Source of the DNA: an uncultured Bacteroidales bacterium
GTDB lineage: Bacteria > Bacteroidota > Bacteroidia > Bacteroidales > UBA932
Assembly (NCBI GenBank): GCA_934725575.1
Contig: CAKVCK010000010.1
Span: 1 to 64,000 of the forward strand
DNA length: 64,000 nt
Direction: 5' to 3'
Each line of letters starts with the position of its first letter. Within the stretch, counting starts at the first letter, position 1. Below are positions 34,048 through 42,654 of this stretch, piece by piece. The notes beneath the pieces are model-generated. The model was not told where the DNA came from. It saw nothing but the letters and a program-made list of their open reading frames with translations, and ran no database searches. A program made the translations under genes and the position numbers.

Positions 34048-35076
34048 ATGAAAACCAAGGAAGACAGAATGATAGACTTCGTGGCCAAGTCCTACGAAGA
34101 AAACCGCTTTGATCCGGACAAGGTTCTCCGCTCGGTCGCTGAGCGGTCATCGGTCGCTGAGCCTGTCGAAGCGCACCGAAGGTCTAAATTCTTTGGTCGG
34201 GTATCTGCCCCCGGTCACTTCGGCAAGCTCAGTGACCGGAAATTGTCGCTTAGGCATATCGTCACCAGCGTCGTCAGCGTCGCCGCCGCAGCCTTGGTCG
34301 GAATATTCCTGTACACATCGTGGCGCACCTCCTGGACTTCCTATACGGCCTACGACATCGCCCAGACCTTCACCCTTCCTGACTCATCGTCCGTTACTCT
34401 GGCCCCTGGAGCGACCCTTCGTCTCCAGCGCCATAAAGACAATCGCTTGGTCCAGATGACTGGTAAGATCTACTTCGATGTCCGCCACGATGACCGCACT
34501 CCTTTCCGTATCGATGCAGGCTCAGGCTTCTTCAAAGTCCTCGGCACCCGTTTCCAGGTTGACGCACCTGTTACGCCGTTGCCAGCTCCGGTCGCTGAGC
34601 ATGTCGAAGCGCACCGCCGCAGCGGCATCCCCGGTCACTTCGGCAAGCTCAGTGACCGAGGACCTGATTCCATCAGCGTGAGCGTTGTCTCAGGCAAGGT
34701 CCTGTTCTCTGCCGTAAGGTCTGGCGAAGAAGGCCTGATCCTGACCAAAGGCCAGTCCGCCGTCCTTCGTCAAGGTTTTTCCGCTCCGGCACGAGTCTCT
34801 CCGAAACACCCCAATCCAGCCGCCTGGGCCACCGGAGAATTCATTTACGACAACGCTCCTCTTCCCGAAGTCCTCTCCGAACTCTCTGAATATTACGGTG
34901 TGACTCTCGCGCTCTCAGATGTCGGACAATCCTTGGATGGTCTTTCTGACAACGCTCAGGGTTCTGGTTCAGACATGGAACCACGTCGTCTGAGCGGAGA
35001 ATTTTCCACCGCTTCGCTATCCGACATCCTCTCTCTCATCAATTTCGCCCTTGGCATCAGCGTCGAGGTTGAATAG
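34048..35076 (+). CDS. FecR-type anti-sigma factor with REP-derived insertions
   Basis: 342 aa inner-membrane protein. Short cytoplasmic part (about 1-72), one membrane helix (HIVTSVVSVAAAALVGIFLY), periplasmic FecR beta-helix (FTLPDSSSVTLAPGATLRLQ…GKIYFDVRHD…FKVLGTRFQVDA), and C-terminal STN-like domain (PLPEVLSELSEYYGVTLALS…LSLINFALGISVEVE). Two inserts of 24-36 residues, SVAEPVEAHRRS…GHFGKLSDR and PVAEHVEAHRRSGIPGHFG…, are made of facing REP-like repeats; one lies before the membrane helix and one in a periplasmic loop. Normally FecR follows the sigma gene directly; here it is last, after receptor and lipoproteins. Confidence 0.9.
   Translation: MKTKEDRMIDFVAKSYEENRFDPDKVLRSVAERSSVAEPVEAHRRSKFFGRVSAPGHFGKLSDRKLSLRHIVTSVVSVAAAALVGIFLYTSWRTSWTSYTAYDIAQTFTLPDSSSVTLAPGATLRLQRHKDNRLVQMTGKIYFDVRHDDRTPFRIDAGSGFFKVLGTRFQVDAPVTPLPAPVAEHVEAHRRSGIPGHFGKLSDRGPDSISVSVVSGKVLFSAVRSGEEGLILTKGQSAVLRQGFSAPARVSPKHPNPAAWATGEFIYDNAPLPEVLSELSEYYGVTLALSDVGQSLDGLSDNAQGSGSDMEPRRLSGEFSTASLSDILSLINFALGISVEVE
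34134..34237. repeat. REP-like cluster 1 in the FecR gene
   Basis: A truncated forward copy (34134-34150), a full forward copy (34152-34177, AGCGCACC right stem) and a reverse copy GGTCACT-TCGGCAAGCTC-AGTGACC (34213-34237), 35 bp apart: a facing pair, all in frame. Confidence 0.88.
34590..34657. repeat. REP-like cluster 2 in the FecR gene
   Basis: Forward copy GGTCGCT-GAGCATGTCGA-AGCGCACC (34590-34615), 17-bp spacer, reverse copy GGTCACT-TCGGCAAGCTC-AGTGACC (34633-34657). Same pair structure as cluster 1, including the CACCG(A/C)… spacer start, so the pair probably moves or duplicates as a unit. Confidence 0.9.
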
Positions 35077-35118
35077 CGTGGAGGCTTAAATGTTGATATT
35101 CAGCGAGAACCATGACTA

Positions 35119-35154
35119 TCCTCCTGTACGTAACGGGAAGGAGGAGACCCTTTT
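35119..35154 (+). terminator. Hairpin after the FecR gene
   Basis: TCCTCCT (35119-35125) / AGGAGGA (35139-35145), then GACCCTTTT. A weak intrinsic terminator. The rest of 35077-35315 shows a second small hairpin (GACCGGGAACGGTC, 35259-35272) and no gene. Confidence 0.55.
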
Positions 35155-35315
35155 AATGTATTTATATACAGTGTTTTGGCCCCCACATTGAAAAATATTG
35201 CAAGCAATAGCAATATATCGTGCAAGGTTTCCGCCCACCGTGATTTAGTAATGCGTCGGACCGGGAACGGTCTTACGATACTTAAACTATTATTAACAAT
35301 TAAAGATTTAAACTA

Positions 35316-35882
35316 ATGAAAAGTTTTTTCAGTACAGTTGTGACGGCGGCTCTCTGCCTCGGCTCATTCGCATTCGTCTCTTGCGACAAGAACAGCAACA
35401 AGACTCCGGATCCTCTCACTTTCAGCGTCACCAAGGCTGAGGTTGAGGTTGGCAAAACCGTTGAGGTTACCGTGAAGAACGGCAAGCAGCCTTTCACAGT
35501 AAAGTCAAGCGGTGAGAAGGTCGCCACTGTGAAGGTTGAGAAAGAGAAGATTACTGTTACAGGTGTGGCAGAGGGAACAGCCACGATCTCTGTAGTTGAC
35601 AAAGATCAGGCGACAGGTTCGTTTACCGTAACGGTAAAGGCTGCGGCAGAGAAGCTGGAGTTTGACAAGGCCGGGGTCACTGTCGGAGTAGAGAAGGAAG
35701 AGACTGTCACAGTTAAGTCAGGCACAGCTCCATACACCGTGAAGGTTACGGATGATGCTGTCGCTACCGCCTCTGTCAGTGAGGCTGCCATCACAGTGAA
35801 GGGTGTCAAGGCCGGAACCACCACACTTACCGTGACCGACAAGGACGGCAAGACCGGAGAGGTTGCGATCAAAGTAGAGTAA
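35316..35882 (+). CDS. Lipoprotein with two bacterial Ig-like (BIG2) domains
   Basis: 188 aa. Lipobox AFVSC, short linker, then two tandem ~75-residue Ig-like domains: first about 32-110 (LTFSVTKAEVEVGKTVEVTV…GVAEGTATISVVDKDQATGSFTVTV), second about 113-188 (LEFDKAGVTVGVEKEETVTV…GVKAGTTTLTVTDKDGKTGEVAIKV). The repeats align along their length. Probable cell-surface or periplasmic adhesive or structural module; ligand unknown. Codon use is of the highly expressed type. Confidence 0.85.
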   Translation: MKSFFSTVVTAALCLGSFAFVSCDKNSNKTPDPLTFSVTKAEVEVGKTVEVTVKNGKQPFTVKSSGEKVATVKVEKEKITVTGVAEGTATISVVDKDQATGSFTVTVKAAAEKLEFDKAGVTVGVEKEETVTVKSGTAPYTVKVTDDAVATASVSEAAITVKGVKAGTTTLTVTDKDGKTGEVAIKVE

Positions 35883-35918
35883 CAATCAATCAAAGAATCG
35901 ATTTCATTTATTATTGGT

Positions 35919-35954
35919 AAGGGGATCCGCACTTTCTGCGGGTTCCTTTTTTTT
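35919..35954 (+). terminator. Terminator after the Ig-like lipoprotein
   Basis: AAGGGGATCCGCA / TGCGGGTTCCTT imperfect stem with CTTTC loop, followed by eight T. Confidence 0.85.
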
Positions 35955-35988
35955 GTTCCTGATGGCTTGGTCGGTAATACATTTCTTT

Positions 35989-36012
35989 GCCATTGAACTT
36001 GTCGAAATAACC
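35989..36012 (-). repeat. Degenerate REP-like palindrome, intergenic
   Basis: GCCATTGAACTTGTCGAAATAACC retains the GAACTTGTCGA loop with decayed stems, next to the terminator of the Ig-like lipoprotein. Confidence 0.6.
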
Positions 36013-36041
36013 GCAAGTGGTTGGCGCCTGAATTATTGCAT

Positions 36042-36087
36042 AAAAAAACGCACGGATGCCGCCAAAACTGTGCGTACATCCGTGCGT
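36042..36087 (-). terminator. Terminator of the tRNA-Ser transcript
   Basis: Perfect 11-bp stem ACGCACGGATG (36048-36058) / CATCCGTGCGT (36077-36087). On the minus strand it is followed by seven T (A at 36042-36048), 35 bp beyond the tRNA 3' end. Confidence 0.9.
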
Positions 36088-36121
36088 AAATTGTTAACTA
36101 CTTGCTTTTCAAATAGTGATG

Positions 36122-36209
36122 CGGAGAGAGCGAGATTCGAACTCGCGAGCCCCTTTGGGAGGCCACACGCTTTCCAGGCGTGCCTCTTCAGCCACTCGAG
36201 CATCTCTCC
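36122..36209 (-). tRNA. tRNA-Ser (anticodon GGA)
   Basis: 88-nt class II tRNA: acceptor GGAGAGA/TCTCTCC, discriminator G, anticodon stem CACGC/GCGTG with loop CTGGAAA (anticodon GGA, reads UCC/UCU), long variable arm CCTCCCAAAGGGG, and T-loop GTTCGAATC. CCA is not encoded. A perfect -7 box TATCTTTG lies on the minus strand at 36245-36238, and a 7-bp hairpin (GTCCGCA/TGCGGAC, 36214-36235) sits between promoter and tRNA. Confidence 0.96.
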
Positions 36210-36353
36210 AATGGTCCGCATTTTTAGTTGCGGACTACAAAGATAATCAAAACCTTTGAATATTCAGCACTCGTGACGAATATTTTTCTTTTGTGTTGGC
36301 GCTTCTGTCGCTTTGACGTATCTATTGTCGAAGCATCGCAGAGATTATATTCA

Positions 36354-37751
36354 TTACAATGTGTTCCTTTTCAACTTTTCGACGTAGGCCTCGATGCGGC
36401 GAAGCTCACGAGGAATGGAGATGCTTTGCGGGCAGTGTTCGATGCACTGTTTGCAACCGATGCAGTGGCTGGCCTGACGGACGGACGGGATGGCACGGTC
36501 ATAGCTCACGAGATAGGCCCGGCGCAGTTTTCGGTAGTTCTCCTGCTCGGTGCTCTGGGCGATCTCTCCCTCGTTGACACATTCGTTGTAATGTTTGAAT
36601 ATTCCCGGAATATCCACTCCGTAAGGGCAAGGCATACAGTACTTGCAGTCGTTGCAGTTGATGGTCGGGAAGCTGGCCATTATGCCGGCGATCTCGGTGC
36701 CGAGGAACTCCTTCTCATCATCTGTGAGGTACTTGAAGTCCTTGAATGTGCGCAGGTTGTCCTCAAGGTGCTCCTGATAGACCATTCCGCTGAGGACTGT
36801 CAGGATTCTCGGGTACGATCCCACGAATCTGAACGCCCACGAAGCGAGTGAGGCTTTCGGATCACGCTCCTTGAGCCTGTTCACGACACTTTCCGCCGGA
36901 TTGGCCAGACGGCCACCTTGGAGAGGCTCCATAATCACGATCGGAATCTCCCTCTTGTCCAGCTCGTCGTACAGGTACTCGGCGTTGACATTGCGCTGGC
37001 CGTCAGCGTGTTTCCAGTCGAAATAGTTCATCTGGATCTGCACGAAATCCCAGTGGTACTTGTCGTGCAGTTTCAGTAGCTCGTCGAACTGCTGTTGGTT
37101 TCCGTGGAATGAAAGTCCGAGTTGACGTATCTTGCCTTTCTCTCGGTCTGCCTGAAGCAGATCCATCATTCCGTTGTTCACGAACCTGTCATCGAAAGCC
37201 TCCAGGCCTCCACGGCCGAGAGAGTGAAGCAGGTAGTAGTCCAGATAGTCTGTCTGGAGGTACCTGAACGAGTCGTTGTACAGTTTCAGGGATGCCGCTT
37301 TGGAATGATCACTGAAGTTGGACAGCTTCGTGGCGATGTAGTAGGAGTTCCTTGGATGTCTGCTGAGTGCATTGCCTACAGCCTCCTCGGAAAGTCCCTG
37401 GAGATAGACCGGAGATGTGTCGTAGTAGTTGACTTCGTGAGCCAAGGCGTAGTCAATCAGTTTGTTGGCGTTCTCCTGATCCACGATATCCTTCCCACTC
37501 TCGTCCTTCTTCATCGTGAAGCGCATACATCCGTAACCCAGCAGGGAAACCATGTCCCCGTTGCCCGGATTCTCACGCATCTCCATCTTACCGTTCTCCA
37601 GCACATCTTCACTGGAACCATCGTCAAGGATGGCCTCGGCTGTCTTCTTAGGGGCGCACGCTCCGGCAAGAGCCACGGCTCCCACGGCCGCTGTCCCGGC
37701 ACCGGCTTGTTTGAGAAATTCTCTTCTGTTAATATTCTCTTTCATATTCAT
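36354..37751 (-). CDS. Tat-exported aldo/keto reductase with two C-terminal 4Fe-4S clusters
   Basis: 465 aa. Twin-arginine signal NRREFLKQAGAGTAA with a Cys soon after (GACAPKK), so perhaps exported as a lipoprotein. Aldo/keto reductase barrel (about 65-365): LGYGCMRFT, NYYDTSPVYLQG with the catalytic Tyr, YLDYYLLHS, IRQLGLSFHG. C-terminal ferredoxin part: CNDCKYCMPCPYGVDI and CIGCKQCIEHCPQSISIP. Such oxidoreductases reduce unknown carbonyl or flavin-type substrates. The next gene upstream is a membrane ferredoxin, a natural electron partner. ATG at 37751 or 37745. Confidence 0.9.
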   Translation of the reverse strand: MNMKENINRREFLKQAGAGTAAVGAVALAGACAPKKTAEAILDDGSSEDVLENGKMEMRENPGNGDMVSLLGYGCMRFTMKKDESGKDIVDQENANKLIDYALAHEVNYYDTSPVYLQGLSEEAVGNALSRHPRNSYYIATKLSNFSDHSKAASLKLYNDSFRYLQTDYLDYYLLHSLGRGGLEAFDDRFVNNGMMDLLQADREKGKIRQLGLSFHGNQQQFDELLKLHDKYHWDFVQIQMNYFDWKHADGQRNVNAEYLYDELDKREIPIVIMEPLQGGRLANPAESVVNRLKERDPKASLASWAFRFVGSYPRILTVLSGMVYQEHLEDNLRTFKDFKYLTDDEKEFLGTEIAGIMASFPTINCNDCKYCMPCPYGVDIPGIFKHYNECVNEGEIAQSTEQENYRKLRRAYLVSYDRAIPSVRQASHCIGCKQCIEHCPQSISIPRELRRIEAYVEKLKRNTL

Positions 37752-37813
37752 GGAATTTGTTGAGACCGCTTTTTCTGAATATGTCCCTTCAGAAGGCTTG
37801 TCTCAAAGACCGG

Positions 37814-39451
37814 TTACACATTATGATGAACATTGTACCCATTGACGGTGATGGCGCTTATCGGGCGGGACGGGCAGAGATTCTCGCACGCTCCGCAGCC
37901 GATGCACTTCTCCTCGTTGACCGAAGGGATCCTTGGGCTCTTCTCGTCATCAGGATTCTTCCTGACCATCCTGATCGCTCCGACAGGGCAGTGACGCGCG
38001 CAGTTTCCGCAGCTGACCCCGTCACGGTTCACGACACAGAGGTCATAGTCCACGCCGGCAGTGCCGACCTTCCATTCGGTTTTCTCCTCAGGAGTGATCT
38101 TCAGGATGGCTCCAGCAGGGCAGACCTCGGAGCATTTCACGCATTCCGGACGGCAGTAGCCTTTCTCAAAAGACATCTCTGGCTGCATCAGGTGCTCAAG
38201 TCTGGAGGATGGTCTGAGAACATTGTTCGGGCAGACGGTCACGCAGAGCTGGCAGGCCGTACAGTGCTTATAGAACTTCTCCACGCTCTCGGAACCGAAT
38301 GGAGTAACAGGCGTTTTTCTGTTCGGGGCTTTCTTTGGAAGCACCTCGGCAAACCCTCCGTCCCGTTTCTTGTCCTTGATCTCTTCCTCAGCATTCAACG
38401 GCAATGAGGACAGCAGCGACCCTCCGATGACAGCCGCTCCGCCTACGATGAAGGCCCTTCTTCCCTCGTTGGCCGTGGCTGAAGAGGAACGATTTTGGGC
38501 GTTTTTGCTTCCGAACGGTGTCTTCAGACACTCTTGGGCGACATTTTGTGCGCTTTTTGTTCCCTCGGAGTTTGCTTCGGCAGTTCCAGCGTTGCCTTTT
38601 GTGTCAGTGCCGGCGGAATTTGAGCCACCCCAGGCGAAACGGTACTTGAGTGCTCCCAACCGACACGAGTCGATGCAGTTAAAACAGTCCACGCATCTGC
38701 TGTAGTCAATCCGATGGTTGCCAACATCGATGCAGGCCGCCTTGCATTTCCTTTCGCAGGCGTGGCAGCTCTTGCACTTTGATTTGTCGATCACCGGGCG
38801 GAACATCGCGAACCGTGAGAAGAAACTCAGCGTGGTTCCTACCGGGCAGATAGTGTTGCAATAGGTTCTGCCGTTCCTCCAGGCGAGAACCACCACGACG
38901 ATGAATGTCACCGCCGCCACAATCAACGTCGGCAGACTCTTCAGCCAAACATTCTTGGTCACAAACGCGTAGCTGTCCTGCCTCTCGGCGATCCAGGCGA
39001 GCAGGTTGTTGCCCCACTGCCAAACCGGTGCGAGCAGACTCTGCACCATTCTGCCGTAAGCGCTGTATGGAGCCAGAAGCGCTACAAGAGCATTGAGTCC
39101 GGCGACCAGCGCGATCACGAACAGCACCAACACCCCGTAGCGCAACCATTTGATTTCCTTTGAATATGAGAACCTTGCCTTCTTGCCTTTTCTCCTGGAA
39201 CTGAGGTTGGACACGCAGTCCTGGAATATACCCAACGGGCATATCACCGAGCAGTAGATCCTGCCGAAAAGGAGTGTCAGTACCAGAAGAATGGCGATGA
39301 CAACGAAGTTGAGGGCCAGAACAGCCGGCAGGAACTGGATCTTGGCGAGCCAGCCGAACCAAAGATGAAGTGTTCCGGTGAAGTCCAGAAACAGCAGCGT
39401 TACCGCAACGAAGCAGATCGCCGCCAGAGTGATTCTAATTTTTCGGAGCAT
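37814..39451 (-). CDS. NapH/CcoG-like membrane polyferredoxin
   Basis: 545 aa. Five or so membrane helices in the first 220 residues, with NapH-type Cys pairs after helices (GRIYCSVICPLGIFQD and GRTYCNTICPVGTTLSF), then ferredoxin motifs CKSCHACERKCKAAC and CVDCFNCIDSC. A hydrophobic segment with a Tat-like context (RRAFIVGGAAVIGG, about 335) and four further 4Fe-4S motifs fill the C-terminal half. It looks like NapH and NapG modules joined in one chain. Likely passes electrons from the quinone pool to a periplasmic partner; the aldo/keto reductase 62 bp downstream is the obvious candidate. Confidence 0.88.
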   Translation of the reverse strand: MLRKIRITLAAICFVAVTLLFLDFTGTLHLWFGWLAKIQFLPAVLALNFVVIAILLVLTLLFGRIYCSVICPLGIFQDCVSNLSSRRKGKKARFSYSKEIKWLRYGVLVLFVIALVAGLNALVALLAPYSAYGRMVQSLLAPVWQWGNNLLAWIAERQDSYAFVTKNVWLKSLPTLIVAAVTFIVVVVLAWRNGRTYCNTICPVGTTLSFFSRFAMFRPVIDKSKCKSCHACERKCKAACIDVGNHRIDYSRCVDCFNCIDSCRLGALKYRFAWGGSNSAGTDTKGNAGTAEANSEGTKSAQNVAQECLKTPFGSKNAQNRSSSATANEGRRAFIVGGAAVIGGSLLSSLPLNAEEEIKDKKRDGGFAEVLPKKAPNRKTPVTPFGSESVEKFYKHCTACQLCVTVCPNNVLRPSSRLEHLMQPEMSFEKGYCRPECVKCSEVCPAGAILKITPEEKTEWKVGTAGVDYDLCVVNRDGVSCGNCARHCPVGAIRMVRKNPDDEKSPRIPSVNEEKCIGCGACENLCPSRPISAITVNGYNVHHNV

Positions 39452-39505
39452 AGTGTTTATAAGACAAAATGTTCCGTAAAAATAATGAAAAAAATTGAAA
39501 TGATA

Positions 39506-40177
39506 TTAATCCAGAATCACCAACGCCATTGACTTGTGCGAGAACGTCAGCTTGACAACATCGGCCGAAGCGCGGTTGAGAGTGGCCTGCCACCAGTTGT
39601 CGAAAACCACTCCACTGGTCTGCCATACCAATCCCTCGGACTTGATATTCAAAGAATTATCGGGGCTGAATATGGACACGGCCCTCCCTTCGCCGACAAA
39701 CAGCTCGCAAGAGTCTGTCAATGCGAAAGCCGTCGAATAGTCGGACACCGCATCGACATATATTCCGTCTTCATCAGGATTACCGCTGGCTCCGTAAAGC
39801 CGGGCATATTCCATAATCTGTCCAAGGTTGCCGATGGTGTGGGCCTCGCGCTTTCCGGTGGCGCCTAGCAGATGCACGGTCTTGACTTCCGGCCAATGCT
39901 CAAGGAGGTGACGGAATGCCTTGGTCTGGTCGTTGTCGTCCTGCTCCTCGACCTTTATGGATATGTCTGAATATTCCTGGAGATGCTTCCTTGAGATGGA
40001 ATCCATATCCCCGATGATCGCATCCGGATCCCGGCGGTCTTTGAATATCTTGTCGCGGTTCCTTAGAAATGAGTCCAGTGCGCTGTCGCAGCAGATGATC
40101 ACGTCTGCCCTGCGGAGAAGTTCGCGGGGATATTCCTTTTTAGGGAAATCGCCACCTCCTATGATGACCGCTTCCAT
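39506..40177 (-). CDS. Thiamine pyrophosphokinase
   Basis: Converts thiamine and ATP to thiamine pyrophosphate. 223 aa; motifs AVIIGGGDFP, IICCDSALDSF, PDAIIGDMDSIS (metal-binding Asp residues), DDNDQTKAFRHL and LLGATGKREAHTIGNL; the C-terminal half is the beta-sandwich thiamine-binding domain. Its ATG abuts the stop of the LptG-Fmt gene (overlap of one base), so the two are co-translated. Confidence 0.92.
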   Translation of the reverse strand: MEAVIIGGGDFPKKEYPRELLRRADVIICCDSALDSFLRNRDKIFKDRRDPDAIIGDMDSISRKHLQEYSDISIKVEEQDDNDQTKAFRHLLEHWPEVKTVHLLGATGKREAHTIGNLGQIMEYARLYGASGNPDEDGIYVDAVSDYSTAFALTDSCELFVGEGRAVSIFSPDNSLNIKSEGLVWQTSGVVFDNWWQATLNRASADVVKLTFSHKSMALVILD

Positions 40178-42609
40178 TATGCTTTGGTTTTGGCTATTTC
40201 GGCTTTTGAGGTGCCGGGGGTGGTCGTGTAGGTCTCTGGCTCGCGGAATCCGGCGAGGAAGGCCTTGATGTCCATCCGCTTCTTGCCGGCTATCTGCACG
40301 TCCTTCAGGGAGATGGCTCCGTCGGCGGTGGTGATGTAGAGGTAGGTCTTGCCGTCGGTGAGGATTCGGCCCGGAATGGTTCCTTCGACAGGCTCATCGA
40401 CCTTTTCGGCCGTGAAGATCTTCAACTGGGCCGGAGCGCTACCTTCCTTGACGAGTTCAGTGAACGCCGCAGGATAAGGACTGAGGCCACGTATGAGATT
40501 GTAGATCTGTTTGGTGGAGTCGTTCCAATCGATGTGGCACAGTTCACGGGACAGCTTCGGCGCAGGCTTCAGCACCTCGGAACCTTGGATGAAACTCCTC
40601 TGTACACGCGTGTCCACATTGCGCTCGATGATGCCCTGGGTTGTCTGTACAACCAGATCCGCCCCGATCTCCATCAGTTTGTCGTGCACGTCTCCGGCTG
40701 TGTCAGTGTCTGAAATATTGATTCCCTGACGCAGAATGATTCCACCTGTGTCGATGTCCTTGTCGATCATAAACGTCGTTGCGCCGGTTCTGGTCTCCCC
40801 GTTGATCACGGCCCAGTTGATAGGAGCCGCTCCACGGTATTGAGGCAGAAGCGCCGCGTGCAGATTGAACGTGCCAAGCTTAGGCATTCCCCACACCTCT
40901 TCCGGCAACATTCTGAAAGCCACCACGATGAAGAGATCGGCCTTCAGAGCCTTGAGCTGCTTCAGGAACTCCGGATCCTTCAGTTTCACCGGCTGCAGAA
41001 CCGGAATCCCGTGCTCGACAGCGAACTTCTTGACTGCGCTTTCGTTGACTTTCTGTCCCCGGCCGCTCGGCTTGTCCGCCACTGTGACCACACCCACGAT
41101 GTTGTACTTTTGCTCAAGGAGAGCCTGCAATGGGGCCACCGCGAAGTCCGGCGTGCCCATATACACGATCCTTGTTTTCTTGAATATTCCCGCTAACATA
41201 CTCTTAGTCTTTCTCCACCAGTTCTTTAGACTGTCCAAATTTGAAATGTCCGTGTCGTGGACCGCTTTCCACGTCAGGAACAGGCCTATCGGCAGCAGGA
41301 TCAGCGCCGACGCGAACGCTCCCATAAACGTGCTGATGCTTCCGTCCCTCGCCAGCTTGACTCCGGTGATGTCCACGATCCAGTATAGAACGAAGAACAG
41401 CAGTGAGACGATGGCCGAGACTCCGATGCCTCCTTTTCTTATCAACGCTCCGAGAGGGGCTCCTATGAAGAACATTATGAAGCAGGCGAACGCCTGTCCG
41501 TAACGTCTCAGGAACTCAAGGGCCGTCCATCGCAGGCGGACCGTGTAGTCAAAAGCCCCGAACTCATAGCTTTCAAGGTTAGACTTGAGCTGTCTTGCGT
41601 TGTCGGCCGCTCTTTCCAAAGCCTGTGCCGTTGCCCTGTCATCGCTGAAACTGAGATATTCAGGATCGCTGAAATTCCTTGATATTCCGCATTTTGTCGT
41701 GTCGAGCTGCTTATTCTGGGTGAACAGGTATGACGCGGCGGTTGTGAAAAGCTGCTGGGACTTGGTGCTGTCCCGCTGGGCCATCAAGGAATCCTTCTGG
41801 ACTCTGAGTTTTTCCAACGGCAGCGCCTTGACCTGATCCCCGTACCTTGCGCTGTCCGACTTCTGGAACGCATAGTTCTGGAGGGCGATGACCATCTCCT
41901 GCCTTGAGAAGTCGATCTTCTGGAGTTGCAGGGATGTGTCCCGGTAATTTTTCTCGTTGGTCTCCTGGTAGTTGGTGCCGTTGTACATCCTGAATGTCAG
42001 GTAGGACTTGTCCTTTGACATCTTCATTATCGCCGAATCGGCCAACGTAAGACGTGTGTTGCCCTTTCCGTGATGGTCGTAGAGCATAACATCCTTCATC
42101 ATTCCGGTCTTGTCATTGCGGCTTCCGACCCGGAGGACATAGCCGTCAACCCCGTCGTAGAACGTTCCGGAAGGGATCTTTATCTCTTCCTTGGTCTTGC
42201 CGATGTCGTCCCTCAGCGTGAAGATCTCGTTGTAGGAGACCGGCACGAGATTGTTGATGACGAAGAACGTTCCGATGCTGATGAAGAACGAGGCTATGAG
42301 AATCGGCAGCATCACCCTGAGGACCGACACTCCGGCCGCCTTCAAGGCGATGAGCTCGTTGTTCTCGCCCATATTCCCGATGGTCATCATCGAGGCGAGC
42401 AAAGTGGCCAGCGGCAGCGCCAGCGGCAGCACGGTGCAGCTTCCCCAGAAGAGGAACTCCGCCACGATGCCCAGACTCAGACCCTTTCCGACCAGCTCGT
42501 CGATGTAAACCCACAGGAACTGCATCATAAGGATGAAGATGACCACAAGCAGGATCATAAAGAATGGTCCTATGAATGAGGTCAGTATGAATCTGTCAAT
42601 CTTCTTCAT
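40177..42609 (-). CDS. fmt: LptF/LptG-family permease fused to methionyl-tRNA formyltransferase
   Basis: One 810-aa open frame. Residues 1 to about 465: YjgP/YjgQ permease of the LPS export ABC transporter, with N-terminal helices (SFIGPFFMILLVVIFILMMQF…), a periplasmic jellyroll and three C-terminal helices. Residues about 478-810: complete Fmt, RIVYMGTPDFAV, catalytic Asn-x-His in FNLHAALLPQYRGAAPINWA and Asp in DKDIDTG, then the tRNA-binding C-terminal domain. The join (WWRKTKSMLAGIFKKTRIVYMG) holds an in-frame ATG at 41199-41197 that could start Fmt separately. No stop or frameshift separates the halves in this sequence. The two activities act on different sides of biology (LPS export, translation initiation), so the fusion is probably structural accident or translation coupling. 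Confidence 0.9.
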   Translation of the reverse strand: MKKIDRFILTSFIGPFFMILLVVIFILMMQFLWVYIDELVGKGLSLGIVAEFLFWGSCTVLPLALPLATLLASMMTIGNMGENNELIALKAAGVSVLRVMLPILIASFFISIGTFFVINNLVPVSYNEIFTLRDDIGKTKEEIKIPSGTFYDGVDGYVLRVGSRNDKTGMMKDVMLYDHHGKGNTRLTLADSAIMKMSKDKSYLTFRMYNGTNYQETNEKNYRDTSLQLQKIDFSRQEMVIALQNYAFQKSDSARYGDQVKALPLEKLRVQKDSLMAQRDSTKSQQLFTTAASYLFTQNKQLDTTKCGISRNFSDPEYLSFSDDRATAQALERAADNARQLKSNLESYEFGAFDYTVRLRWTALEFLRRYGQAFACFIMFFIGAPLGALIRKGGIGVSAIVSLLFFVLYWIVDITGVKLARDGSISTFMGAFASALILLPIGLFLTWKAVHDTDISNLDSLKNWWRKTKSMLAGIFKKTRIVYMGTPDFAVAPLQALLEQKYNIVGVVTVADKPSGRGQKVNESAVKKFAVEHGIPVLQPVKLKDPEFLKQLKALKADLFIVVAFRMLPEEVWGMPKLGTFNLHAALLPQYRGAAPINWAVINGETRTGATTFMIDKDIDTGGIILRQGINISDTDTAGDVHDKLMEIGADLVVQTTQGIIERNVDTRVQRSFIQGSEVLKPAPKLSRELCHIDWNDSTKQIYNLIRGLSPYPAAFTELVKEGSAPAQLKIFTAEKVDEPVEGTIPGRILTDGKTYLYITTADGAISLKDVQIAGKKRMDIKAFLAGFREPETYTTTPGTSKAEIAKTKA

Positions 42610-42654
42610 CCCCGAAGTTTTGTTTTATGAATATACCAATGAATATACCCGTGT

